Below are positions 1 to 7,108 of a stretch of DNA of 49,792 nt, piece by piece (the stretch's first letter is position 1; every line of letters starts with the position of its first letter). The position numbers and the translations under genes are program-made. The notes below the pieces were generated by a model, which made no database searches, was not told where the DNA came from, and worked only from the letters and a program-made list of their open reading frames with translations. This stretch comes from Devosia geojensis (GTDB taxonomy: Bacteria; Pseudomonadota; Alphaproteobacteria; Rhizobiales; Devosiaceae): NCBI RefSeq assembly GCF_000969415.1, contig NZ_JZEX01000106.1, positions 1 to 49,792 of the forward strand, in the 5' to 3' direction.

Positions 1-34
1 CCCCCGACCCCTCCCCTCAAGGGGGAGGGGAGAC
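1..34. repeat. C/G-rich palindromic repeat, type A (cut by window edge)
   Basis: CCCCTCCCCTCAAGGGGGAGGGG is a near-perfect inverted repeat. The same unit recurs at 9452-9544, 39318-39410 and 49744-49781. Only one half of a copy is visible, because the window starts inside it. Confidence 0.7.
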
Positions 35-668
35 GGTGCCCAACCCATTGATCCGACAGAGAAAGCGGGAACTTATCCCCGCACCCGCGCAGCAGCCCCA
101 TACTCACTCCCACCTCCCGCACGACGCGGTGTCGACGAAACGCCGGCGGGAGGGTCCGGGTCAGCGGGGGTCGCCCCGCAGGGTCCCGAGCCGGAGCGAG
201 CCGGGCGGCTTACCTCCGCATCTGTTTTGCCGGGAGGCGGCTACGTAGCCATCCGCCCCCGCGCCCGTCACCCCCAGCTACGGGGGGCTGGCTCGTTAGT
301 GGGCCTGGCGGGTCAAGGCAGGTCGGAAGGCCCCTGGCGGTAATCCAACCGGCAAAGACCCACCATCCGGATGCGCGGGGCGGGCGAAAGCCTCCCGTTC
401 TTCATATCGATAGGTTCGAGGCTCGAGACCGCCCCGCGCCGTTACACCTGCCGCAAGGCGGGAGACTTGAGGAGGAACCGTGAGGCCACCATGGCCGGGC
501 GGGGCTTGTGCACGCCTGCGACAATTCATCGCAAATTCCATTGCTTAACGAGCCAATCCGACTAATCTGCCTCTCCGAGGGAGCCCGTGGAGGGCCGGGC
601 GGGGGACCTGTCTTTGGGCTGTCCGCCCCGGCGTGGGCTTTGAGGACAAGACCGAAAGAGGGAACTTC
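1..668. other. Gene-free GC-rich region upstream of hppA
   Basis: No open frame here looks like a protein: the short frames have arginine- and proline-rich compositions typical of GC-rich non-coding DNA. The stretch does hold structure. There is a GCGGGG-GTCG-CCCCGC hairpin near 158-180, a perfect 12-bp palindrome GGCTACGTAGCC at 238-249, and a 10-bp long-range inverted repeat TGGCTCGTTA (289-298) with TAACGAGCCA (546-555) that would close a 267-nt RNA. A further GC-rich hairpin at about 590-630 sits just before the hppA ribosome binding site. This could be a long hppA leader or a separate small RNA. I could not match it to RNase P, tmRNA, SRP RNA or a known riboswitch. Confidence 0.5.
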
Positions 669-2801
669 ATGACTCTGGCACTCTGGCTGATCGCCCTATG
701 CGGCGGCCTATCGATCGTTTACGGCATAGTCACAACGCGCGGGCTGCTGGCGGCGGACGCCGGGAGCGCGCGCATGCAGGAGATTTCGGCGGCGGTGCGC
801 GAGGGGGCGTCCGCCTATCTCAAGCGGCAATACACCACCATCGCCATCGTCGGCGTCGTCATCCTTATCGCCGCGTTCTTCCTGCTCGGCATCCATGCCG
901 CCATCGGCTTCCTCATCGGCGCGGTGCTGTCGGGCGTTGCCGGGTTCATCGGCATGAACGTCTCGGTGCGCGCCAATGTGCGCGTGGCGCAGGCGGCGAC
1001 CAATTCGCTCGCCTCGGGGCTCGACCTCGCCTTCAAGTCCGGCGCCGTCACCGGCATGCTGGTGGCGGGGCTCGGGCTCCTCGGCATCGTCCTTTATTTC
1101 ATCGTGCTCACGGGTTCGGGCTTTGCCCCGACGAGCCGCACGGTCATCGATTCGCTGGTCGCGCTCTCGTTCGGCGCGTCGCTCATCTCGATCTTCGCGC
1201 GCCTTGGCGGCGGCATCTTCACCAAGGGCGCGGACGTCGGCGGCGACATGGTCGGCAAGGTGGAAGCGGGCATTCCCGAGGACGATCCGCGCAACCCCGC
1301 GACCATCGCCGACAATGTCGGCGACAATGTCGGGGACTGCGCCGGCATGGCGGCCGACCTCTTCGAGACCTATGTGGTCACCATCGTCGCCACCATGGTG
1401 CTGGCGGCCATCATCCTGCCCGAGGCCTATAAGCTCGCCGGCATGGTGCTGCCCTTGGCCATCGGCGGAGCCTGCGTCATCACCTCGATCATCGGCACCT
1501 ATTTCGTGCGCCTCTCGGCCGGATCGACCAACATCATGGGCGCGCTCTACAAGGGCGTCATCGCGACGGGCGTCCTGTCGCTCATCGCGCTCCTGCCGGT
1601 GCTCTGGGCGGTGTTCGGCGACCTCAATGTCGATCTCGGCGGATTCTCGCCCATGAGCCTCTTTTGGTGCGGGGTCGTCGGCCTTGTCATCACCGGGCTC
1701 ATCATCATCATCACCGAATATTACACCGGCACCGGGCGGCGGCCGGTCAACTCCATCGCCGAGGCCTCGGTCACCGGCCACGGCACCAACGTCATCCAGG
1801 GCCTGGCGGTGTCGCTGGAATCGACGGCGCTGCCGGCGCTGGTCATCATCGTCGGCATCATCGTCACCTTCAATCTCGCCGGGCTCTTCGGCATCGCGGT
1901 GGCGGTGGCAACCATGCTGGCGCTCGCCGGCATGATCGTCGCGCTCGATGCCTTCGGGCCGGTCACCGACAATGCCGGCGGCATCGCCGAGATGGCGGGG
2001 CTGCCCAAGGACGTCCGCCACAATACCGACGCGCTCGACGCCGTCGGCAACACCACCAAGGCGGTGACCAAGGGCTACGCCATAGGCTCGGCCGGCCTCG
2101 GCGCGCTGGTGCTGTTTGCCGCCTACACGCAGGACCTCATCTTCTTCTCGGCCAATGCCGAGGAAGGCTCGATCTTTGCCGGGCTCGGCACCTTGAGCTT
2201 CTCGCTCGCCGACCCCTATGTCGTCGTCGGCCTGCTCTTCGGCGGCCTTCTGCCTTTCCTCTTCGGGGGCTTCTCGATGACGGCAGTGGGTCGCGCCGCG
2301 CAGGCGGTGGTCATCGAGGTGCGCCGCCAGTTCAAGGAGAAGCCCGGCATCATGGCGGGCACCGAAAAGCCCGACTACGGCCGGGCCGTCGACATGCTGA
2401 CGCGGGCCGCGATCAAGGAGATGATCGTGCCCTCGCTGCTGCCGGTGCTCTCGCCGGTGGTCGTCTTCTTCGTGATCACCTGGATCGCCGGCCCCGCCGC
2501 GGGCTTCTCGGCGCTCGGCGCGATGCTGATGGGCGTCATCGTCACGGGCCTTTTCGTCGCCATCTCGATGACGGCGGGGGGCGGGGCCTGGGACAACGCC
2601 AAGAAATCGTTCGAGGACGGCTTCACCGACAGCCACGGCGTCACCCACCACAAGGGGTCGGACGCCCACAAGGCGTCGGTCACCGGCGACACCGTCGGCG
2701 ACCCCTACAAGGACACCGCGGGCCCTGCGGTCAACCCGATGATCAAGATCACCAACATCATGGCGCTTTTGCTGCTGGCGATATTGGCCCATTGGGGGTG
2801 A
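669..2801 (+). CDS. hppA: K+-insensitive H+-translocating membrane pyrophosphatase
   Basis: This 710-aa integral membrane protein hydrolyses pyrophosphate and pumps protons. The catalytic signature [20 protein letters not shown] lies at about residues 188-207 and is followed by [12 protein letters not shown] at about 215-226. [15 protein letters not shown] is near the C terminus. The GNTTK motif at about 460-464 carries lysine where K+-dependent enzymes have alanine, so it should belong to the K+-independent class. The frame is open from an upstream GTG at 633, but I chose the ATG at 669 because a GAAAGAGGGA ribosome binding site precedes it and the family starts MTLxLW. It is a single-gene unit closed by a hairpin at 2826-2852. 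The soluble pyrophosphatase lies only 1.8 kb downstream. Confidence 0.96.
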   Translation: MTLALWLIALCGGLSIVYGIVTTRGLLAADAGSARMQEISAAVREGASAYLKRQYTTIAIVGVVILIAAFFLLGIHAAIGFLIGAVLSGVAGFIGMNVSVRANVRVAQAATNSLASGLDLAFKSGAVTGMLVAGLGLLGIVLYFIVLTGSGFAPTSRTVIDSLVALSFGASLISIFARLGGGIFTKGADVGGDMVGKVEAGIPEDDPRNPATIADNVGDNVGDCAGMAADLFETYVVTIVATMVLAAIILPEAYKLAGMVLPLAIGGACVITSIIGTYFVRLSAGSTNIMGALYKGVIATGVLSLIALLPVLWAVFGDLNVDLGGFSPMSLFWCGVVGLVITGLIIIITEYYTGTGRRPVNSIAEASVTGHGTNVIQGLAVSLESTALPALVIIVGIIVTFNLAGLFGIAVAVATMLALAGMIVALDAFGPVTDNAGGIAEMAGLPKDVRHNTDALDAVGNTTKAVTKGYAIGSAGLGALVLFAAYTQDLIFFSANAEEGSIFAGLGTLSFSLADPYVVVGLLFGGLLPFLFGGFSMTAVGRAAQAVVIEVRRQFKEKPGIMAGTEKPDYGRAVDMLTRAAIKEMIVPSLLPVLSPVVVFFVITWIAGPAAGFSALGAMLMGVIVTGLFVAISMTAGGGAWDNAKKSFEDGFTDSHGVTHHKGSDAHKASVTGDTVGDPYKDTAGPAVNPMIKITNIMALLLLAILAHWG

Positions 2802-2825
2802 GCGAACGCTCTGATCTGAACTGAA

Positions 2826-2852
2826 GGAGGCCGGGAGCGATCCCGGCCTTCA
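2826..2852 (+). terminator. Hairpin terminator after hppA
   Basis: The 9-bp arms AGGCCGGGA and TCCCGGCCT surround a GCGA loop. A short T-containing tail (TCATCTTT) follows, 25 bp after the hppA stop. Confidence 0.75.
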
Positions 2853-2953
2853 TCTTTGCGGGCATCGCGGCCGGCCTGTCGAAAGTGCGCCTCCTCGTTC
2901 GTCGTACCGATGAACCCTGCAAACAGGTCGCAGAAAATTCCCAGGAGAAACAC

Positions 2954-3508
2954 ATGCGCAAAGTCACCGCCGGCCTCTTCTATTCCATCGATGGCGTCGC
3001 CGAGGCCCCCGACCAGTTCCAGTTCGATGCCTTCGACGATGAGCTCGGCATGCTGCTGGGCTCCGTGATGGAGCGGGTCGACACGGTGCTGATGGGCCGG
3101 GTCGGCTACGAGGAATGGGCCGGCTACTGGCCGACCGCCGAGCAGGACGAAGGCTTTGCCCGGTTCATCAACACTGTGCCCAAATTCGTCGCCTCGCGGA
3201 CGCTCAAGGGTCCGCTCTCCTGGCAGAACGCGACGCTCATCGAAGGCGACATCGACAGCTTCGTGCGCGGCTTGAAGCAGCAGGAGGGCGGCGAGATCGC
3301 CGTCATGGCCGGCATGTCGCTGGTGCGGCACCTGTTCCTCGCAGGCCTCCTCGACGAGCTGACGCTGATCGTCCACCCAGTCATCGCCGGCAATGGCGGC
3401 CGCCACCTCTTCGAGGCCGATGGTCCCACCACCCGGCTCGAACTGAAGTCGAGCGAGCGCACCAGCAAGGGGAATATGGTGCTTACTTATGGATTGCGGG
3501 CCGGATGA
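2954..3508 (+). CDS. Dihydrofolate reductase-like family protein (RibD C-terminal fold)
   Basis: The product is 184 aa. Its N terminus MRKVTAGLFYSIDGV, the central VDTVLMGRVGYEEWAGYW segment and the C-terminal DELTLIVHPVIAGNGGRHLF segment are typical of the YyaP/YwjB branch of DHFR-fold proteins related to the RibD reductase domain. These are usually annotated as dihydrofolate reductase family proteins, and their substrates are mostly unknown. The ATG at 2954 has an AGGAGA ribosome binding site 6 bp upstream, which rules out the in-frame upstream extension. It is a single-gene unit between two hairpins and converges on the next gene. True folate reduction is unlikely because canonical DHFR is shorter and differs in its active site. 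Confidence 0.85.
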   Translation: MRKVTAGLFYSIDGVAEAPDQFQFDAFDDELGMLLGSVMERVDTVLMGRVGYEEWAGYWPTAEQDEGFARFINTVPKFVASRTLKGPLSWQNATLIEGDIDSFVRGLKQQEGGEIAVMAGMSLVRHLFLAGLLDELTLIVHPVIAGNGGRHLFEADGPTTRLELKSSERTSKGNMVLTYGLRAG

Positions 3509-3515
3509 TCGCCTG

Positions 3516-3547
3516 GAGGGAGGCCGGGACTAGTCCGGGCCTCCCTC
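3516..3547. terminator. Bidirectional hairpin between convergent genes
   Basis: A 32-bp inverted repeat with 16-nt arms starts GAGGGAGGCC and has a single internal mismatch. It lies just after the forward gene ending at 3508 and covers the last codons of the reverse gene ending at 3530, so it can end transcription from both sides. Confidence 0.65.
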
Positions 3548-3895
3548 GCTGTCCGCATCCAGCCCGTAGAACCGCTGATCATGCCCAATCAGGAGGTCGC
3601 GCGCTCCCTTGGGCAGGGGAAATCCATAGCCCTCCCAGGGCTTCAGCCACCACATCCTTCTCTCGTGATGGTAGCGGCTCATATAGAGCTCCATGCCGAT
3701 CTTCTCGATCGCCGCGTGCAGGGCTGCGATCGCGTCATTGCCCCCGGCAAAGCTCGAGATCGTTCCTTCCGGCCAGTCGATTTCGTAACGGCAGTCCCAT
3801 GCCGGTCCTGCGGGCTCGGGTAAATACATCCTGATCTCGACCGTTCGTTCCCCGGCATCGGTCATGACTGTCATCTTGCGGACGCCTGCAATCAT
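3530..3895 (-). CDS. Small hypothetical protein (DUF6968-like)
   Basis: The product is about 121 aa and rich in aromatic residues. It has a central YEIDWPEG...FAGGNDAIAALHAAIEKIG segment and a tryptophan-rich MWWLKPWEGYGFPLP stretch, and resembles the small DUF6968-type hypothetical proteins of proteobacteria. There is no signal peptide or membrane segment. Two adjacent ATG codons follow a GGAGGT ribosome binding site. The one at 3895 has the better 6-nt spacing; 3898 is the alternative. The end overlaps the shared terminator hairpin. Function is unknown. Confidence 0.65.
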   Translation of the reverse strand: MIAGVRKMTVMTDAGERTVEIRMYLPEPAGPAWDCRYEIDWPEGTISSFAGGNDAIAALHAAIEKIGMELYMSRYHHERRMWWLKPWEGYGFPLPKGARDLLIGHDQRFYGLDADSEGGPD

Positions 3896-3950
3896 CATGC
3901 ACCTCCGACGTGGAAGAATGGGGGAATTGGGTTGCCCTTCATACAGGCGG

Positions 3951-4562
3951 TCATCCTCGACCAGAAAAGCCTGAGGCCAATCGCTCGAACGAACGCGGCA
4001 AAGGCGGGTTGGCGAGAGCCCCCAACACCGCCTCAGCACACGCCTCCGACGTCATCTTGCCCGTATCCACCGTCAGATCATAAATCCCCGGCGTGTGCAC
4101 CGCTTCCTGCCAGCGGCGGACGATCTCCTCGTCCACCGTATAGAACCCCGCCTTGGCATTGGCGCGTCGGCGTTCGAGGATCGTCTCGATGGGCGCGGTG
4201 ACGCCGACGAGGAGGGCGGGGAGGCCTGTGAGGCGGCGGGCGCAGTCGGGCAGGAGATTGAGGGGCCTGGAATAAAAGTCGTGGTGGCCGAGGTCGGCGA
4301 CGACGTCGAGGCCCTGCCGGCTGTGGGCGGCAAGGGTCTCGTAGAGGGCGGCGTAGAGCGCCGGCAGATTTTCTTCGAGGTCCGGGCGCTCGCCGCCGGG
4401 GCGCAGGCCGATGCCGGGCAGGAGCTGCGGCGGCATCGCCTTGTTGTAGACGTCGACGCCGAGGTTGATCCACGGCCCCGTCCGCTGCAGGGCCGCGACG
4501 ATCGAGGATTTTCCCGACCGCGGCGGTCCGTTGAGGACGACGATGCGGCCGGGAGCGGTCAT
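3951..4562 (-). CDS. Chloramphenicol phosphotransferase-like kinase
   Basis: This 203-aa P-loop protein starts MTAPGRIVVLNGPPRSGKSS, where GPPRSGKSS is the Walker A at about residues 12-20. An acidic VADLGHHD segment at about 88-95 and LERRRANAKAGF at about 129-140 match the CPT family, whose founder O-phosphorylates chloramphenicol. Many members are of unknown substrate, and resistance should not be assumed. It starts 13 nt after the ppa stop, so the two genes are probably co-transcribed. Why a CPT-like kinase is linked to pyrophosphatase is unclear. Confidence 0.85.
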   Translation of the reverse strand: MTAPGRIVVLNGPPRSGKSSIVAALQRTGPWINLGVDVYNKAMPPQLLPGIGLRPGGERPDLEENLPALYAALYETLAAHSRQGLDVVADLGHHDFYSRPLNLLPDCARRLTGLPALLVGVTAPIETILERRRANAKAGFYTVDEEIVRRWQEAVHTPGIYDLTVDTGKMTSEACAEAVLGALANPPLPRSFERLASGFSGRG

Positions 4563-4575
4563 CGGATCGCTTGGC

Positions 4576-5109
4576 CTATTTGGCGTTCTTGGCCATCTCG
4601 ATCGAATCGAGAATGACCTTGCGGGCTTCCTCGATGCCGCCGATGCGGTCGATCTTGGCCCACTTGCCGGGCTCGAGGTCCTTGTAGTGGGTGAAGAAGT
4701 GCTTGACGCGCTCGACCTGGATTTCGGGGAGGTCCGTCACGTCCTGCACGTTGTCGTACATGCGGGTGAGCTTGGAAACCGGCACGGCAAGGATCTTCTC
4801 GTCCTGGCCGCCGTCGTCTTCCATGAAGAGGACGCCGACGGGACGCGAGCGCACGACGGCGCCCGGCACCAGCGGGCGCGAGTTGAGGACGATGACGTCG
4901 AGCGGGTCGCCGTCCCCGCAGAGCGTATGCGGGACGAACCCGTAATTGCCGGGGTAGCGCATCGGGGTATAGAGGAAGCGGTCGACGAAGAGGGCCCCCG
5001 AATCCTTGTCGATCTCGTACTTGATCGGCTCGCCGCCCAGCGGCACTTCGATGATGACGTTGAGATCGTCGGGCGGGTTCTTGCCGGTCGGGATGGCGTC
5101 GATATTCAT
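4576..5109 (-). CDS. ppa: Inorganic pyrophosphatase (soluble, family I)
   Basis: This 177-aa cytosolic enzyme splits pyrophosphate to two phosphates and so pulls biosynthetic reactions forward. It has the family I length and motifs: IEVPxGxxxKYEID near residues 20-33, [12 protein letters not shown] near 52-63, and the metal-binding [10 protein letters not shown] near 65-74. KVILDSIE lies close to the C terminus. The ATG at 5109 gives the usual [10 protein letters not shown] terminus. It is first in a two-gene unit with the CPT-like kinase. Confidence 0.97.
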   Translation of the reverse strand: MNIDAIPTGKNPPDDLNVIIEVPLGGEPIKYEIDKDSGALFVDRFLYTPMRYPGNYGFVPHTLCGDGDPLDVIVLNSRPLVPGAVVRSRPVGVLFMEDDGGQDEKILAVPVSKLTRMYDNVQDVTDLPEIQVERVKHFFTHYKDLEPGKWAKIDRIGGIEEARKVILDSIEMAKNAK

Positions 5110-5227
5110 CTAGGCTGGTCTCGTTGGGGAGGGGGAGTGTCCCGCGCGTTCTGCCCAGAACGGGCCGCAAAAGCAAGCCATGTTGCATGTCGAGCGGCCA
5201 TGCGCCGCAAGCAGGGAGCCATTTTTC

Positions 5228-5785
5228 ATGACGAACCGACTTGCCGCGCCGCTCGCCGCCGGCGCCATGATTTTCGCCCTCTCGCAGCCGGCGATGGCCG
5301 CCTTCGAGAGCGCCTATACCGACATCAACCTCGACGAGTGCCTGGTGCTCGATGCCGACGATTTCGGGGCCACATGGGCGTGCCCGGGCTACAGGGGCTA
5401 TCCAATGCTGGTCAGCGAAGGGGACCTGCGCTTTTCCATCCGCTACGGCTTCAACATCGACAAGGAACCGCGCGGGCAGACGCTCGGGCCGTTCAACGAG
5501 CTGGGTCCCCGGCTCGAATGGCGGCTCTCCAACGCGTCGGGGCGCTGGCTGCCGGTCGCCACCATCGTGCGCTACCACACGGCCAATCCGGAGACGGGGG
5601 AGAACGAGGGGCAGGTGCTGGTCGTCACCCAGCTCGCCGAGGGCAAGACCTGCCACATCGCCTATATCGACGCGCGGGCCAACGAGGACGCCAACGAACT
5701 GGCGCGGGAGGTGGCGGACGAGAAGGCAGGGAGCTTTAATTGCGACGAGGAGCCGGAGATCGTTGGGGAGTTCGAGGCGTGGTAG
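5228..5785 (+). CDS. Exported hypothetical protein
   Basis: The product is 185 aa. A clear Sec signal peptide covers about residues 1-25 (MTNRLAAPLAAG..., hydrophobic core, cleavage after a PAMA motif). The mature part has four cysteines that could form disulfides (DECLVL, WACPGY, KTCHIA, FNCDEE) and no recognised catalytic motif. I chose the ATG at 5228 because AGGGAG precedes it and it gives a proper signal peptide; an upstream ATG at 5180 would add 16 residues that spoil it. It is monocistronic and divergent from ppa. I do not recognise the family; it resembles small periplasmic proteins conserved within the order. Confidence 0.8.
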   Translation: MTNRLAAPLAAGAMIFALSQPAMAAFESAYTDINLDECLVLDADDFGATWACPGYRGYPMLVSEGDLRFSIRYGFNIDKEPRGQTLGPFNELGPRLEWRLSNASGRWLPVATIVRYHTANPETGENEGQVLVVTQLAEGKTCHIAYIDARANEDANELAREVADEKAGSFNCDEEPEIVGEFEAW

Positions 5786-5803
5786 GTCCGTACGAGAGAC
5801 ATG

Positions 5804-5939
5804 AAGGCCCCCTCACCCGGCGCTTCGCGCCGACCTCTCCCCCAAAGGGAGAGGTGAAGAGGGCTTCGCGGCCCATGAGCCCGCCACCTCTCCCTTTGGG
5901 GGAGAGGTCGACCCCGCAGGGGTCGGGTGAGGGGGCCTT
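5804..5939. repeat. 136-bp two-tier palindromic repeat, type B
   Basis: The outer arms are perfect over 16 bp (AAGGCCCCCTCACCCG at 5804-5819, complement at 5924-5939). Inside them, a 25-bp self-complementary block at 5832-5856 is repeated as its exact reverse complement at 5885-5909. The repeat sits between convergent genes and can fold into one large hairpin or two smaller ones. Likely a dispersed intergenic repeat that also works as a bidirectional terminator. Confidence 0.85.
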
Positions 5940-5951
5940 TCCCAGTCGATC

Positions 5952-6386
5952 CTAGCCCTTGCGCGCCATCTGGCTCCTCAGCACCGTGCGGTCGCGCGAG
6001 GAGACGCCGATGAGTTCGGCCACGCGCCAGACCATGTTGTCCTCGAGCTCGTGGTTGCGCGCATCGGTGAACACCACCTGCCACATCATGCGGATGATCT
6101 CGAGCCGCTCCTCGATGTCGAGGGAGGAGAGGGCGGAGGTGAAGCGGTAGAAGTCGACCGCCTCGGCGTCGCGCGCCGAGGCCTCGCGGATGAGGGTGTC
6201 GACGGCGCCCTCGTCGATCTCGTAGGTGTCCATCAGGACGCCGCGGATCATCTCGCGCTCGGCCTTGCTCACCTCTCCATCGACGGCGGCGAGATGGACG
6301 AGGAGCGCGGCGACCGCGAGCTTCGGGTCGTGGTCGGGAAGCTCGGGCTCGGGCTTCGAGAACAGGCGGGTGAGGGCCTCGAACAT
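5952..6386 (-). CDS. TerB-like (tellurite resistance TerB family) protein
   Basis: The product is 144 aa and mostly helical. The segment KLAVAALLVHLAAVDGEVSKAE at about residues 22-43 and the later repeat-like LEIIRMMWQVVFTDxxNHELE are hallmarks of the TerB/DjlA-like all-alpha fold, with paired acidic DGE and DxRNHELE sites that may bind metal. Single TerB proteins like this are common in alphaproteobacteria without a tellurite operon, so resistance is not implied. I chose the ATG at 6386 (AAAGGA upstream) over a much longer frame whose extra N terminus is low-complexity. Confidence 0.85.
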   Translation of the reverse strand: MFEALTRLFSKPEPELPDHDPKLAVAALLVHLAAVDGEVSKAEREMIRGVLMDTYEIDEGAVDTLIREASARDAEAVDFYRFTSALSSLDIEERLEIIRMMWQVVFTDARNHELEDNMVWRVAELIGVSSRDRTVLRSQMARKG

Positions 6387-6517
6387 GGCGGGTCCTTTGG
6401 CAGGCGGCACGCGGTCGTCTTTGGCGGCAACATAGTGGCGCGCGTCCGGCGCCTCAATGGCGTGCAGTCCCGTCTCACGGGCTGTTGAGGCAAACGTTGC
6501 TTTCGGGTGACAGGCCG

Positions 6518-6808
6518 TCAGCCGGCAAGGGCGTCGATGGCCCTGGCCAGCGCGATGTCGCGGTCGGTGACGCCGCCGGCGTCGTGGGTCGAGAGCGAGA
6601 TGTCGACGCGGTTGTAGCCGTTGGACCAGTCCGGGTGGTGGCCGGCCTTCTCGGCGGCGAGCGCCACGCGGGTCATGAAGGCGAAGGCCTCGGAAAAGTC
6701 CCTGAAGCGGAACTGGCGGCCGATGGCCCTCGCATCGCCGTCGTAGCTCCAGCCGGAAAGGTCCGAAAGCGCCGCCTCGAGGGCGGCGGCGTCGAGCGGG
6801 GAAGCCAT
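6518..6808 (-). CDS. phhB: 4a-hydroxytetrahydrobiopterin dehydratase (pterin-4-alpha-carbinolamine dehydratase)
   Basis: This 96-aa protein, the usual family length, dehydrates the carbinolamine formed by aromatic amino acid hydroxylases so the pterin can be recycled. The signature [20 protein letters not shown] at about residues 52-71, followed by [11 protein letters not shown], contains the catalytic histidine pair. A strong AGGAGG sits 6 bp before the ATG at 6808. It is divergent from the GGDEF-EAL gene, with a 300-bp spacer that holds no other gene I can see. No phenylalanine hydroxylase is visible in the window. Confidence 0.95.
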   Translation of the reverse strand: MASPLDAAALEAALSDLSGWSYDGDARAIGRQFRFRDFSEAFAFMTRVALAAEKAGHHPDWSNGYNRVDISLSTHDAGGVTDRDIALARAIDALAG

Positions 6809-7108
6809 GGGATCCTCCTGTTGGGTCTTTTCTAACCGGCGAGCCGGGCATGGGTTGCGCATTAATGCCAAATTCACCTTGGCTTATGGATTCAACCGCG
6901 CCGGTACTCTCTAGTGCCTTTGGCAAGACCATCTTAACCGCGTCCGGGCTTATCTTCACAACCGAGCGAGGGCCCGTGGTGAAACCGTACGCCCGTCCAT
7001 TGCCGAAGGCGCGGTCCACCCGCGCCCCATGCGCACGCCGGCGCCCAGAAGGGTGCACGCCATCTCGCCCGTCTTTGCAGCCTCAAGGCCTCACGAAAGG
7101 GCTGGCGC

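Noticed and set aside
1..668. RNase P RNA, tmRNA, SRP RNA or cobalamin riboswitch
   Set aside because: I looked for GAGGAAAGTCC, an ANDN-type tag frame, the GGAAGG/AGCAGCC core and an intact B12 box on both strands and found only partial look-alikes.
708..2792. 694-aa open frame opposite hppA
   Set aside because: It has His/Asp/Arg-rich low-complexity composition and mirrors the hppA codons, which is a GC-rich shadow.
3951..4562. Chloramphenicol resistance gene
   Set aside because: CPT-like sequence alone does not show resistance; it is coupled to ppa in the chromosome, which suggests a housekeeping role.
5952..7058. 368-aa open frame covering the TerB gene and its upstream region
   Set aside because: Only the last 144 residues are protein-like and TerB-related; the upstream part overlaps phhB and has no family match.
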